Shown here: in pieces, positions 23,701 through 38,259 of the stretch
Numbering within the stretch: position 1 is the stretch's first letter
How the letters are laid out: each line of letters opens with the position of its first letter
Origin: Paracyclopina nana
Lineage: Eukaryota > Arthropoda > Copepoda > Cyclopoida > Cyclopettidae
Direction: 5' to 3'
Assembly (NCBI GenBank): GCA_019096065.1
Contig: JAGUCH010000009.1
Location: forward strand, 1,126,001 to 1,190,000
DNA: 64,000 bases
Notes under the pieces: model-generated
Seen by the model: only the letters and a program-made list of their open reading frames with translations
The model's database searches: none
Told to the model about the DNA's origin: nothing
Translations under genes and position numbers: made by a program

Positions 23701-25526
23701 ACCAGTCGGATGTGCGAAGCTTTTTGGGATTGGCTCAAACTTTAGGAAGTTTCTTGCCTGATTTGGCCCACATGTCAGCTTCATTGAGGGAGCTAACCAA
23801 GGCCAAAGTTCAGTTTCAGTGGTTACCAAGACACGAAGAAGACTTCAACCAGCTGAAGAAGATCCTGACCGGACCTTTGTTGGTGAAGCATTTTGATGTC
23901 AACAAGACCACAGTGTTGACAACGGATGCCAGCAGGTTATATGGCATCGGCTACATTCTAACTCAGTATGACCCAAAAGACCCGGACAGGAGCTACCTGA
24001 TTACCTGTGGGTCCAAGGTCAACTCCGCTGCTGAGAAGAATTATGCAACTATTGAGCTGGAGTTGCTGGGAATAGTCTATGGATGTGAGAAGAGCTCGCA
24101 TTTTCTGCATGGCTGCCCAAAATTTTTGGTGAAGACTGACCACAAGCCTTTACTTGGTATTATGAACAAGGACATGGCAGAGATCACTAACTCCAGACTC
24201 TTGAGGCTTAGGGAGAGGCTACTACCGTTCAACTTCGATTTGGTCTACCTTGAGGGGAAGTTAAACTTCATTGCAGATGCCTTGTCAAGACATCCCATTA
24301 ACTTCTCAGATGACCACCCAGACGCTGAAGAAACAGAAACTTTGAAGAACTCAAAGATCAGCGTAATCTCAGCCCTCTCTGTCTCAGCACAAGAAGATCC
24401 GGCATTCCAAGAAATCCATGATGCAGCAAGAGCTGACAAGGAGTATCAGGATCTAATTGAGGCCATCCAGGAAGACCTTCATCATCATAAGAAGAAGGGT
24501 GTGGCCATTCATGCATTAAAGCTGGTGCCCCAAAACCTTTGGGGGCAGCTTTCAGTCCAAGATGGAATGGTTGTTATTGATGGGAAACGTGTCTTCGTAC
24601 CAAAGGAAGCACGTCCATTCATCTTGAGGACTCTTCATATTGCGCATCCTGGGCAAACGAAGAGCCTGGCTACGGCCAGACAATTCTACTATTGGAATGG
24701 TATGACCAAGGATATCAGACAATCAGTAGAAGAGTGCGAAATGTGCCAAAAGTACATGGCCTCTTTACCGCATGATGAAGAAGGCGAGAACATGGTACCA
24801 ACGGCCCCAATGCAGAGTATTGCAATGGATTTGGGCCATCATGAAGGGGCAGACTATTTAATAGTTGTGGACACCTTCAGTGGTTGGCCTTGGATTTTCA
24901 AGATGGTAAGATACACTAGTGAGGAAATCATCAAGAAGTTGACGATCATTTTTGCCACATTTGGGTACCCGATCGTGATGAGATCCGACAATGCTGGATG
25001 CTTCACCTCTCATGAAATGCGTGAGTTTTGTAAAGAGCATGGCATAATTGCCACCACCAGCAGCCCTTATCACCACGAGTCCAATGGGACCGCGGAAGCT
25101 AGTGTGAAAAACATGAAAAGGCTGGTTATGAAAACCAAGACCCTAAGGGAGATGAATGCCGCTGTGCTGGAATTTCGAAATCTGGCACGAGCAGACGGCA
25201 AATCCCCTGCGAAGATGTTTTTGGGCCGTCATTTAAGGACGAAATTACCAATCTTGCATGAGATGACAAAGCTTGAGATGCCAGAACCCAGAGCTGAAAA
25301 GAAGCAATTGCCAAACGAGATCATTCCAGATTTCAAGGTGGGGGAAAAAGTGCGCATGCAAAATGCACTTACTAAGCTATGGGAGGAGTTCGGAGTCATC
25401 CTCGAAGTTCGGCATTCCGGTAGAAGCTACGTCATCAAAAATGATGATGGCGTGATCAGTGTGAGGAACAAGCGCTTCTTACGCAAGCATAAGACGGCTG
25501 ACCTCGATGCAAATGCATCGTTATGA
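20727..25526 (+). CDS. Gag-Pol polyprotein of the LTR retrotransposon
   Basis: One frame of 1599 codons encodes both Gag and Pol without a frameshift. The frame opens at 20658, but the first ATG is 20727. Gag ends with two CCHC zinc knuckles at residues 446-482 (CFECGSKEHLRPNC and CQFCKKKGHGADKC). The protease active site is DTGA at 625. The reverse transcriptase has LPQGRFRYVRAPMG and a catalytic LVDD (920-922 for VDD) where YxDD is usual. RNase H has TTDAS with Asp1067. Integrase has an HHCC zinc domain from His1304 and the DDE triad Asp1368, Asp1421 and Glu1457, with 35 residues between the last two. These enzymes reverse-transcribe and integrate the element. All catalytic residues I can identify are present, so it looks functional. 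Confidence 0.95.
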   Translation: MSQDSIKSAGEEEWHTADQNVFAALQRQVKALEEAKEEAEGPEDTLLAATNSDEDTFDTSVVRANLAMTEKEIPTDLQLAIGKLSEARGARALEDLTKQIHSLNGHKSWLSRHMNAGEKLCEALEKQKDISVSEAKELQKLKQKLVDQENSIMQILNNLPDETRVTQADKVKEMFERKDALELKALAITGRYEKANPTAISASNAPASEDRKIVKPDANLKPKTLKTGATAIELQVFLRTWKTYVQESEIQKKSIDAQHTYSLVLFDANLSAKISAKLSAESPLFIQDENVGTPWILSMERIVVNEFQLAFPLSKRRLECFRHKSTNPSELHGTSWAAFELKCKAAEFESMDIETVMKYLYMSSLANKALRKELIKADNLAGGKATMDELKSAGNMYDVNTATEEGYENPTVKKAGPTAYRKKKAMGSNAGAEAAGSSQKKKHGGCFECGSKEHLRPNCPKAPTCQFCKKKGHGADKCFKKKGKGEGGEKKPNGNPKKAIKKFTVKLPLSFDFSSTLECKNAIACNEAIRIMKKSKDRYSLPFIFQSRIKRMEEDDGGAGVIKMAKTKSRKKKEMQQKISKAVSGLRPSCLPNATRVTSSRPTPKAKLLFCPEVGSAFSTYCLPDTGATITVVDEKVAAEMGMPIYPNPETVRSVDGTEVKAGRTCEIAISRGMKVVVVTNAVVASLGDDEEVIVDWQTLEILGVVGLNINSTAIAATTMDMTLESLKLKYTEVFADKLDKTRFMKGEPMKIHLVDGDIKPMRISSTNAIPVHLKAAADKCIKDLEDADIVKKLKPGEMTDWTSRGFFVIKSDGKSVRLVTDFVQLNKYVKRPTHPFTSAFHLLKSIPAKAQWFVVGDCAQGYHQIKLEEKSSYLTTFLLPQGRFRYVRAPMGLTSSSDEWCCRSDMIMTALNGKGVKLVDDVLIWGETEQEALHNLDILLSNCKTYGVSLSPKKLHMGERVKFAGFMVSKNGVEPHDDNLKAIREYPRPANQSDVRSFLGLAQTLGSFLPDLAHMSASLRELTKAKVQFQWLPRHEEDFNQLKKILTGPLLVKHFDVNKTTVLTTDASRLYGIGYILTQYDPKDPDRSYLITCGSKVNSAAEKNYATIELELLGIVYGCEKSSHFLHGCPKFLVKTDHKPLLGIMNKDMAEITNSRLLRLRERLLPFNFDLVYLEGKLNFIADALSRHPINFSDDHPDAEETETLKNSKISVISALSVSAQEDPAFQEIHDAARADKEYQDLIEAIQEDLHHHKKKGVAIHALKLVPQNLWGQLSVQDGMVVIDGKRVFVPKEARPFILRTLHIAHPGQTKSLATARQFYYWNGMTKDIRQSVEECEMCQKYMASLPHDEEGENMVPTAPMQSIAMDLGHHEGADYLIVVDTFSGWPWIFKMVRYTSEEIIKKLTIIFATFGYPIVMRSDNAGCFTSHEMREFCKEHGIIATTSSPYHHESNGTAEASVKNMKRLVMKTKTLREMNAAVLEFRNLARADGKSPAKMFLGRHLRTKLPILHEMTKLEMPEPRAEKKQLPNEIIPDFKVGEKVRMQNALTKLWEEFGVILEVRHSGRSYVIKNDDGVISVRNKRFLRKHKTADLDANASL

Positions 25527-25560
25527 CTAGTAAGTAAAGCACCTCACTCAACGCCCAGCT

Positions 25561-25568
25561 TTTGCAGC
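25561..25568 (+). promoter_or_regulatory. Candidate 3' splice site before accessory ORF 1
   Basis: A pyrimidine-rich CCCAGCTTTTGCAG ends at 25567, and the first downstream ATG is the start of the accessory ORF at 25620. This suggests a spliced subgenomic mRNA. The donor could be one of the GTGAG sites in the leader. Confidence 0.5.
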
Positions 25569-25619
25569 AGCACCTTCTCCAGGAAAACATTTCCATCAGC
25601 ACTCAGTAAGTCTTTTTTG

Positions 25620-26366
25620 ATGTATACATACACCCAGTGGCTCGGTACTTTGAAAACGCCGACCGCAGAAGAGGCTAAGAAAAACGAAGAGAAGTTAGCT
25701 GCCCTAATTGCAAAAAGCATTGTAAAAAATTGTCCCCCTGTAAATTGCACTTGGTCGGAGGTTATAATGGGATCAGGTCAAAGTACAACCAACAGCGCCG
25801 ACAAAGCGAAGACTCAGGTTGTTGATGAGACCAGCCACACTGGTATTAGGCTAGCGGACATCGATATCATGGTTCCGCAAGGCTCCAGCGAGGAGGACAA
25901 GTCAGCTGCTGAGGCAACTGGCAGAGATGTCACGCATTGGATCTTCTATGGAGTGGCCTTTTGCGCTTTGATGGCTTTGCTATGGATTGGACTGCGGTTC
26001 AGGAAATGGCGGAAGAAGGCCAGCGCGAGGAAAAGGGCCAGAGACTCACTGTTGATCATGCACTCCCAAGCTGCAAATGTGCAGCCACCGGTCTACCCCC
26101 AACAAGCCCCTGCCCCATATGGCTGTCCAGGCTATGCGTCACCCTATGTCACGCCCTTCGCCTCGACAATGTCCATCGCCCCGACCCCTCATCCGATGGT
26201 TTATCAACCTTTCCCAGGAGTTGTACAGAGCTTGCCAAACATGGCTTTTGGAGCCTCCCCGCTGGGAAGTTCACCAACGGTTTCGCATCCTGACTCGCCC
26301 CCCTTGCAGGAGGAGGAGCAGAGACGGCGAAATCGTCTCTTTGCCATCTCTTACAACAATATCTAA
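25620..26366 (+). CDS. Retrotransposon accessory ORF 1, predicted membrane protein
   Basis: 248 residues lying between Gag-Pol and a second accessory ORF. One strong hydrophobic segment (about residues 105-122, HWIFYGVAFCALMALLW) is followed at once by basic residues (FRKWRKK) and a long Pro/Tyr/Ser-rich tail. An internal ATG at 25767 would begin MGSGQS, which fits the N-myristoylation pattern MGxxxS. No signal peptide, glycosylation-rich ectodomain or fusion peptide is evident, so it does not look like a classical envelope. I do not recognise its family. Position and the splice-like site upstream suggest expression from a spliced transcript. Confidence 0.7.
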   Translation: MYTYTQWLGTLKTPTAEEAKKNEEKLAALIAKSIVKNCPPVNCTWSEVIMGSGQSTTNSADKAKTQVVDETSHTGIRLADIDIMVPQGSSEEDKSAAEATGRDVTHWIFYGVAFCALMALLWIGLRFRKWRKKASARKRARDSLLIMHSQAANVQPPVYPQQAPAPYGCPGYASPYVTPFASTMSIAPTPHPMVYQPFPGVVQSLPNMAFGASPLGSSPTVSHPDSPPLQEEEQRRRNRLFAISYNNI

Positions 26367-26380
26367 AGTGTTTTTCTCTG

Positions 26381-26390
26381 TGTTGCAGGC
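26381..26390 (+). promoter_or_regulatory. Candidate 3' splice site before accessory ORF 2
   Basis: TTTTTCTCTGTGTTGCAG ends at 26388, two bases before the ATG at 26391. A strong donor-like TCAGTAAGTC at about 25601-25610 lies just before accessory ORF 1, so splicing could remove that ORF and express the second. Confidence 0.6.
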
Positions 26391-27164
26391 ATGTCTGAAG
26401 CCCGAGGTGACCGTTCCCCCATTGATTGGGATCATCCCGATTGGGACCCCAACGCACCTGTAGATGAGCGCCTGATCGCACCAGCGCCACTCGATGTAGC
26501 CGCCCTCAATGAGCTGGACGATGTAGCCAAGCTCAAAGCCGAATTGGCGAAGGCCAAGGAGGAAGTCTATGATGCCCAGTACAGGATCACCGAACTGGAG
26601 CATAATCTGGCTGAGGCCAACCAGGAGGTCAGGGACCTCATTTGGACGAAGGATGTGCTGCGTGCGGATTTGAAGCACCAGTACAATGGCTACAGGCGAA
26701 TGCTGGACAAGATCTTCGACAACATCCACAAGGCCATGAACTCGCCTGGCAAGAAATGGAAGCGGACTCGGATTGTCCCCATGACACCCCTGAGGGTAGT
26801 TGTTGACGCCGAAGGGGTCCGCAGAATCTCCAGACCGTGTTACGAGAACGCGGAATCTGCCAAGCACGATGGGTTCTCGGCCAGGGCCGGTAAGGCATAT
26901 ACCCGTCAAGGCATAATGCTGGAGGCCGAGCTCATTGGATTCGGTCAACTGGACAAGGCATGCAAATTGGATGATGGTTCCGAAGATGAAGCTTCCGTCA
27001 CGAAGTCCGAGGTCATCAAGATCCTAGACTTGAAGCGTGACGAGTTGGCCAGAGATGATCGCCAGAAGTACGGCATTTTTGTAGCTGCAATGGTAGCTAT
27101 TGGTGTTGGCATGGTCATATGGTGCACCAATGGAGGGGTGGTTGCTTTGACGACATCGCCTTGA
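26391..27164 (+). CDS. Retrotransposon accessory ORF 2, coiled-coil protein with C-terminal membrane anchor
   Basis: 257 residues. The N-terminus is acidic and rich in Asp, Pro and Trp. Residues about 40-90 form a heptad-like coiled coil (AKLKAELAKAKEEVYDA and onward). A basic middle region contains KKWKRTR. Near the C-terminus a hydrophobic helix (about 229-246, YGIFVAAMVAIGVGMVIW) suggests tail anchoring. No family is recognised. With accessory ORF 1 it makes two predicted membrane proteins in one element, an unusual arrangement. The stop at 27162-27164 precedes about 240 bases of non-coding sequence before the 3' LTR. Confidence 0.7.
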   Translation: MSEARGDRSPIDWDHPDWDPNAPVDERLIAPAPLDVAALNELDDVAKLKAELAKAKEEVYDAQYRITELEHNLAEANQEVRDLIWTKDVLRADLKHQYNGYRRMLDKIFDNIHKAMNSPGKKWKRTRIVPMTPLRVVVDAEGVRRISRPCYENAESAKHDGFSARAGKAYTRQGIMLEAELIGFGQLDKACKLDDGSEDEASVTKSEVIKILDLKRDELARDDRQKYGIFVAAMVAIGVGMVIWCTNGGVVALTTSP

Positions 27165-27393
27165 AGAGCAACATAGAGAAATGAAGACACTGGATCGGAT
27201 GATGGAACTGAATTTTGATACGCTATGCATTTTTCCTATTTTTCTATTTCATTAGGTTTTTTATGCTCTCATCGAAATTCTCGCTTGCTAGGTATATCAT
27301 AAATCCTAGGCCCCAAAATTAGAGTAGTTCGAGGTCAATTGATAGGCTAATATGTTAGTGATTACAGCTACCCAGGGGTATCCGTATCCACTT

Positions 27394-27401
27394 GGGGGAG
27401 G
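27394..27401 (+). promoter_or_regulatory. Polypurine tract
   Basis: GGGGGAGG immediately precedes the 3' LTR and would prime plus-strand DNA synthesis. Confidence 0.8.
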
Positions 27402-27698
27402 TGTTGTATCATGTTGAAGCATACTTCCCTATATTGACTCTCACGTGTATTATAGCTATAGTAGATACTCCCTTGTTACCCCAGCGCGCGCGTGCACTCA
27501 TTCATTCTTTCTGTATTGCTTAAGCTTGCACTGAATTACACTCAGTACACATCTCGTAGAAAAGTGGATACGTTCGCCTCGATCTGGTAAATCTCGGCGT
27601 AGTAGTGCTCACGGTTTCCTGGTACAAGACCAGGGATCCAACCGACGTAGCTCGAGTAGTAGTGCCTTAAGTGTCACCCACGAGGTCGGGACCAACCA
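27402..27698 (+). repeat. 3' LTR
   Basis: 297 bases matching the 5' LTR at all but three positions, ending GGGACCAACCA. Confidence 0.95.
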
Positions 27699-27703
27699 GT
27701 CAT
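27699..27703. repeat. Target-site duplication (right)
   Basis: GTCAT, identical to 20203-20207. Confidence 0.9.
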
Positions 27704-29100
27704 AATGAGAAAAAGCTTTTCAGCTTCCAAAAACTGAAATTAACATTATGTTTGCTACATCATCACTATGAGCATCAGGAATGTTAAATTTTAAATAGAT
27801 GGCGCTGCATGAGGAAAAAGCGCGCGCTCAAGATAAACATAAACAAGTTGATCCCACGTTTAGCTGTTAGCGTGCACGCGAGCCCACACGCGCGCGCGCG
27901 CTCGCGTGCTGTGAAATAAGAAGGACTTGGACTGAGAAGTAGTTGACACTGAAGTTTACAAGTGTAAAAGTCTGATAGTAGTAGTAACTCGGCGCGGGCG
28001 TCAGCATGAGAAAGTCCTTCTTCTTCTGGCTGCTGTTGCCTTCCCTGGCATGGCAGAAAGCTATAAAATAACGTGCAGTGGTGTGGGCCGAAAGGCTGGC
28101 AGGAAAGGCTACTGTACTGCTACTAATACGACTATACTAGCTTTCGCTTACAATTCAACCACGAGGGCCGGGCTGCATTGGCGGGGCCCTTTTTTCCTCC
28201 CATGAAACGAGCTGAATTAATTAAGGCTCCCTCGGGATTCGGGCTTGAATCATGAATGGGTCCAAACGGAGCAAAATGAAAAATAACTACTACCAGTTTT
28301 TTTAAGTAGATCGAATCCTGTTACATGCTAGGAAGTGATTTGAGAAATATCGTGTACATCTGAACAAATGAGTGCTTCTAATCTTCTTTTTAAAGCTGTA
28401 CAGATGCTATGATACTGAATTACCTTGTTTTCTTATCACTTTAAAAAAAGCGTAAGTTGAGCTATTTATTATGTTTTGAGCTTATAGGCAGCAGCATTCT
28501 AAAAATAAAAGGTTATGCATTTTTATTTTTGCAGACTGAAATATACTTGGTTCGTACATGTAAAATACTTTTTAAAATCCTTTCTCAGCTTTTCAGCATA
28601 GCCCCGTTTTACAGTCATGCACTTGGCATAAATAAATAACAGAAAAGCTTTCAATCACTGCGTGGAGCCTATGTTTGTATTAGGTATGATAAAAAAGATC
28701 CTGCATTTTAACTTTAAACGCTGAGTACAGAAAAATCTACAGATAAGAGTAGACACCGTTTTGGTGGCTTTCCCGAAACGTTGGGCTGGAGCTTTCTCTT
28801 TGCAGCACCTGGAGCATTAGAGTAGCTTTCTTCTGCTGCATATCTATCGTAAGAAACCAGCAGCACTGGCATGGCTTCGATGGTTAGCGGGTGAAACAGC
28901 AGCATACACTACACACCCAGCTTACTCGATACAGAAAACCAGTCAGGGAAGAGGCAACTGTAAGCCAAAGCAAAAAGGCTGCCACCTACTAAATGGAGGC
29001 TGGCAAAGACCTCGAGGCCGCCATTCGTTCGCATTCAACCTCGACCTCAGTGAGCCCGTAATGTGAGTGAAAAGTGAGTTGTGAGACGCGTCACGTGACC
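27704..29100. other. 5' flank of the kinase gene, with a CG-rich hairpin
   Basis: No coding exon is recognised. At 27874-27909 the arms GCACGCGAGC and GCTCGCGTGC flank an alternating CG run. The region should contain the kinase promoter and 5' UTR. GC content rises again from about 28.95 kb towards the start codon at 29101. Confidence 0.5.
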
Positions 29101-35224
<6,124 letters not shown>

Positions 35225-36410
35225 CGTGACATTCTTCCTTACATCATCACATCATCTGTATTCTGAACTGTATTTTGCTTCCTCGTCATCCATTTCAGTT
35301 TTAAGCTACTAATTGTTATCAACTTTATTGTTATGAAGTTACACAACATCTGACTGACTGCTAAGCTATCGACATTGGCAGATCAGCAAGATTTTTTGGG
35401 TTTTAAGAAGCTTACATTCCTAATACAGCTTACATTCAGGCGGATACATTGAAAGAATCTCCAGCCCTCCTATATAAACTTACAACACAGAGAATAACTT
35501 AAAAGTGATACAAAATGCCTCTGAAAAAGAAAAAAGCTCCTTTTTCCTAATTACAACAACTACTGTTTCACCTGGCTCAATGACTGATCAGGGTAAAGTC
35601 AATTCATTGAGCAGCTCTATATTTTGTCTGAAAACTACTACTACCACTATGCTTCTTATATACTAGAATAATAATGCATTATAGCTGAAAAATATTGTAC
35701 AACGTATGATGAAATGACAACCACTTTTGTTAAGTTTGTGTAATTGTTTCTTTACACTCGCATCGATGAAAAGCAACAGCTTACAATTTTAGCATCAGTA
35801 GCATCAAAAAAGCCATTATTTATATGATTGTTGATGACAAAATACTGTACTAATACTACTTCAAACTAAGCCATGATGATCGATCTTCCAAAACGTCTGA
35901 AATAAACTCTATTGAATTGGAAAGCACTCACTTGCCACAAGCAGCTACAATAGATAGTTGCAAAATACATAGCGAAATGCATTGTTTTCAGTTAAACGTA
36001 ATCACCCAGTATAATGCAGAATTTCGCATATTTTGTCATACTTACAAATACTTTTCGTACAGGACTTGTTCCAAAAAGAGGCTGAGTTCGGACTCAAAGC
36101 TGAACATATCAGCGTTTGTTCATCGATTCAGCTTACTGTTACTTTTTCGTTGGCACTTAACAGCAAATTCTAGACTGGAAAAAGTGTGTCATTGGTAATC
36201 CGGATTATTTGACCATACGGGTCAAAAGACTAAAAAGTGGAAAAGTCCAATTCAAAGCGGCTCAATCTCCTAATTTTGTGTTTTTTAATTTCAGCCAGTA
36301 CGTGCAGTCAAAATACAACAGATGTTAATGAAAAAACGAAAAAAAGCCTTCTAGCTGATGACAGTTTTGAAGCAGACAGAGGAGTAGACAACGCATATAT
36401 TGACACAAAA
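35225..36410. other. Intergenic region between kinase and sphingomyelinase-like gene
   Basis: It is AT-rich and probably contains the kinase 3' UTR. A frame open from 36237 to the next gene includes a hydrophobic run (NLLILCFLISAST) and a splice-acceptor-like TTTTAATTTCAG ending at about 36293. This may be an upstream or alternative exon of the next gene. Confidence 0.45.
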
Positions 36411-38022
36411 ATGGAGTTAAGCATGCCCCTTTTTTGCTTCGCTTTGCTGGTTTGCATGCCTTGCTTTTCGGCCTTTAGAATCGACCGTGAAAGCGTTTGT
36501 GAGCCAAGAAGCTCTTACAATTGCAAAAGGTACGCCTATAAACTTAATCAAGTTATGTGCTTCGGTTTTGAGTTGATCCACTTTTTATAGGTGTAATGGT
36601 TTGAAGCCCTTGAAAGTTTTGTCTTTAAATGCTTGGGGAAATTCGTGGTTCAATGATGAGCCGATTCCTTCCATTGATGAGCCTTATGATGTCAACGCTG
36701 CCAGAGCAGCTGCTCTCGAAGTAAGTATAACTTTTTCATTATTATTATTATTTCAATTATAGTATTGATTTGCGTTTAAGGCTGGCAATACAAAGCCAAA
36801 TGCAGCATTTCTTGGTTTATTGGCTGCTGCCCCCGATGAAACTTTAATTGGTTTTCTGAATCCCTCCAGGAAGAAGCTTGAAAGGCTGAGGAATATTTGC
36901 TATTACATTGTGTAACTTGAAAAAAAACCCACAACCTACGCGTAGCATTTTAAATTTGATGCCCTTTTCAGGAACAAAATGCCTGATGTTGTGTTTTTGC
37001 AAGAGATTTGGTATCTGAAAGATTACAACTTCTTAAAAGACTGCCTTGGTCATCGTTTTCAACTCTCTGAATTTGATCCGGAATGCGGATCCGCAAGCGA
37101 TGTAAGGAAATCTTCAGATACGCAGATTATTTAAAGAGGTTGACATTTTATTGCTCCAGTTAGTCAATATTTGGTGTAGTGGAGTGACAACTGTGACAAG
37201 GCATAGAATTCTCAATCAACGATTTGAGCCATTGCCAAGTGATTCCAATTTTGCCACTGCACCTACCTTGAATCTTTGGAGCTTCTACTTGTCCTCAAGA
37301 AAAGTCCTGTTCAATGACATTGAGGTATGGAGCTGCATTACTGATTATTTTAAAGCGTTTCATTATAATCGTTGCCATAGATTGATGATTGTCGTATTCG
37401 ACTCGTCAATACCCATCTTTTTCCTTATGACACTGAAACGTTCCAAAAACGAGAGTTGAGGGTAGAACAGGCTAACTTTATAATATCTGCTTTGGGATGT
37501 CATTGGGACTTTGTCATTTTGGGCATGGACATGAATGACTTTCCAAGTAGGTTATTATTACCTAATTGTTGGTTATGAAAATATCGTCATAATATTTTAC
37601 TCCTAAGTTGAGAATGGGACAAAAATTCCACCATATGCTACATTCCTCAATGATGGATTTCAGGATGCTGCGAATCCGGATCAGAGGTAGGAATCTCCTG
37701 CTAAATAACCTTTTTTGTGACAACTAGAAAGCCATATGAAATATTACTTTTTAGCACACATGGATTCGGTGCAAATGGACAATTCTATTACTTCCCAACT
37801 TTTGCCAGGCCTGCCAATACTTGGACTAATCCAGCTGAACCAGTTGTAACACTTGACTACATCATGGCCAAAGGTCAAAATAGTCATCGAAGGATCAAAT
37901 CTGAGATTTGGGTCAATGATTTCGAAGTCAAGGACCTGAGAACTTTGGATTCTGGAGCAAGTTTCTCTGATCATGAAGCTCTCTGGGCGGAAATTGAAAC
38001 GAGATGTGAAAAATATGACTGA
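36411..38022 (+). CDS. Secreted neutral-sphingomyelinase-like phosphodiesterase (EEP superfamily)
   Basis: Exons 36411-36529, 36591-36720, 36781-36911, 36972-37101, 37160-37324, 37381-37546, 37608-37686 and 37755-38022 keep phase and give 395 residues. The ATG at 36411 begins a signal peptide (LFCFALLVCMPCFSA). The endonuclease/exonuclease/phosphatase fold is marked by LKVLSLNAWG, the Mg2+-binding Glu138 in VVFLQEIW, VNTHL, GMDMND (usually GDxN) and the terminal SDHEALWAEI with catalytic His380. SMPD2-type enzymes cleave sphingomyelin to ceramide and phosphocholine. SMPD2's C-terminal membrane helices are absent here, and the signal peptide suggests a secreted enzyme. The substrate could be another phosphodiester, since the fold is shared with DNase I-like enzymes. 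Confidence 0.85.
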
Positions 38023-38259
38023 TATTCAACGAGTCCACGCTTTTATGAAATGAACTAAAACAATGAACTTTTGAAACAAATCGAGGTTTTTTTGGTTGCT
38101 TTCAAGGTTGAGAAAGAAAGCTAGCAACCACCGTGAGAAAATTCCAAGAAAGGCCCCCAAAAATGCTCATGTCCTTAAAATGGTTACCAAAGCTATGATG
38201 GGAACCAAAACACCGAGTAGCCAAGACTTACACAAACAGTCTTGGAATTGCAAGCAAAG

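Larger units (their letters stand above)
20208..27698 (+). mobile_element. Complete Ty3/Gypsy-type LTR retrotransposon with two accessory ORFs
   Basis: This 7.5 kb element has 297-bp LTRs (TG...CA) that differ at only three positions, a 5-bp target duplication, a primer-binding site directly at the LTR edge, an uninterrupted Gag-Pol ORF, two further ORFs and a polypurine tract. The domain order protease, reverse transcriptase, RNase H, integrase assigns it to Ty3/Gypsy (Metaviridae). The near-identical LTRs and intact frames indicate a recent insertion that may still be active. It sits intergenically between the SLC6 gene and the BRSK kinase, in the kinase's orientation. Confidence 0.95.
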
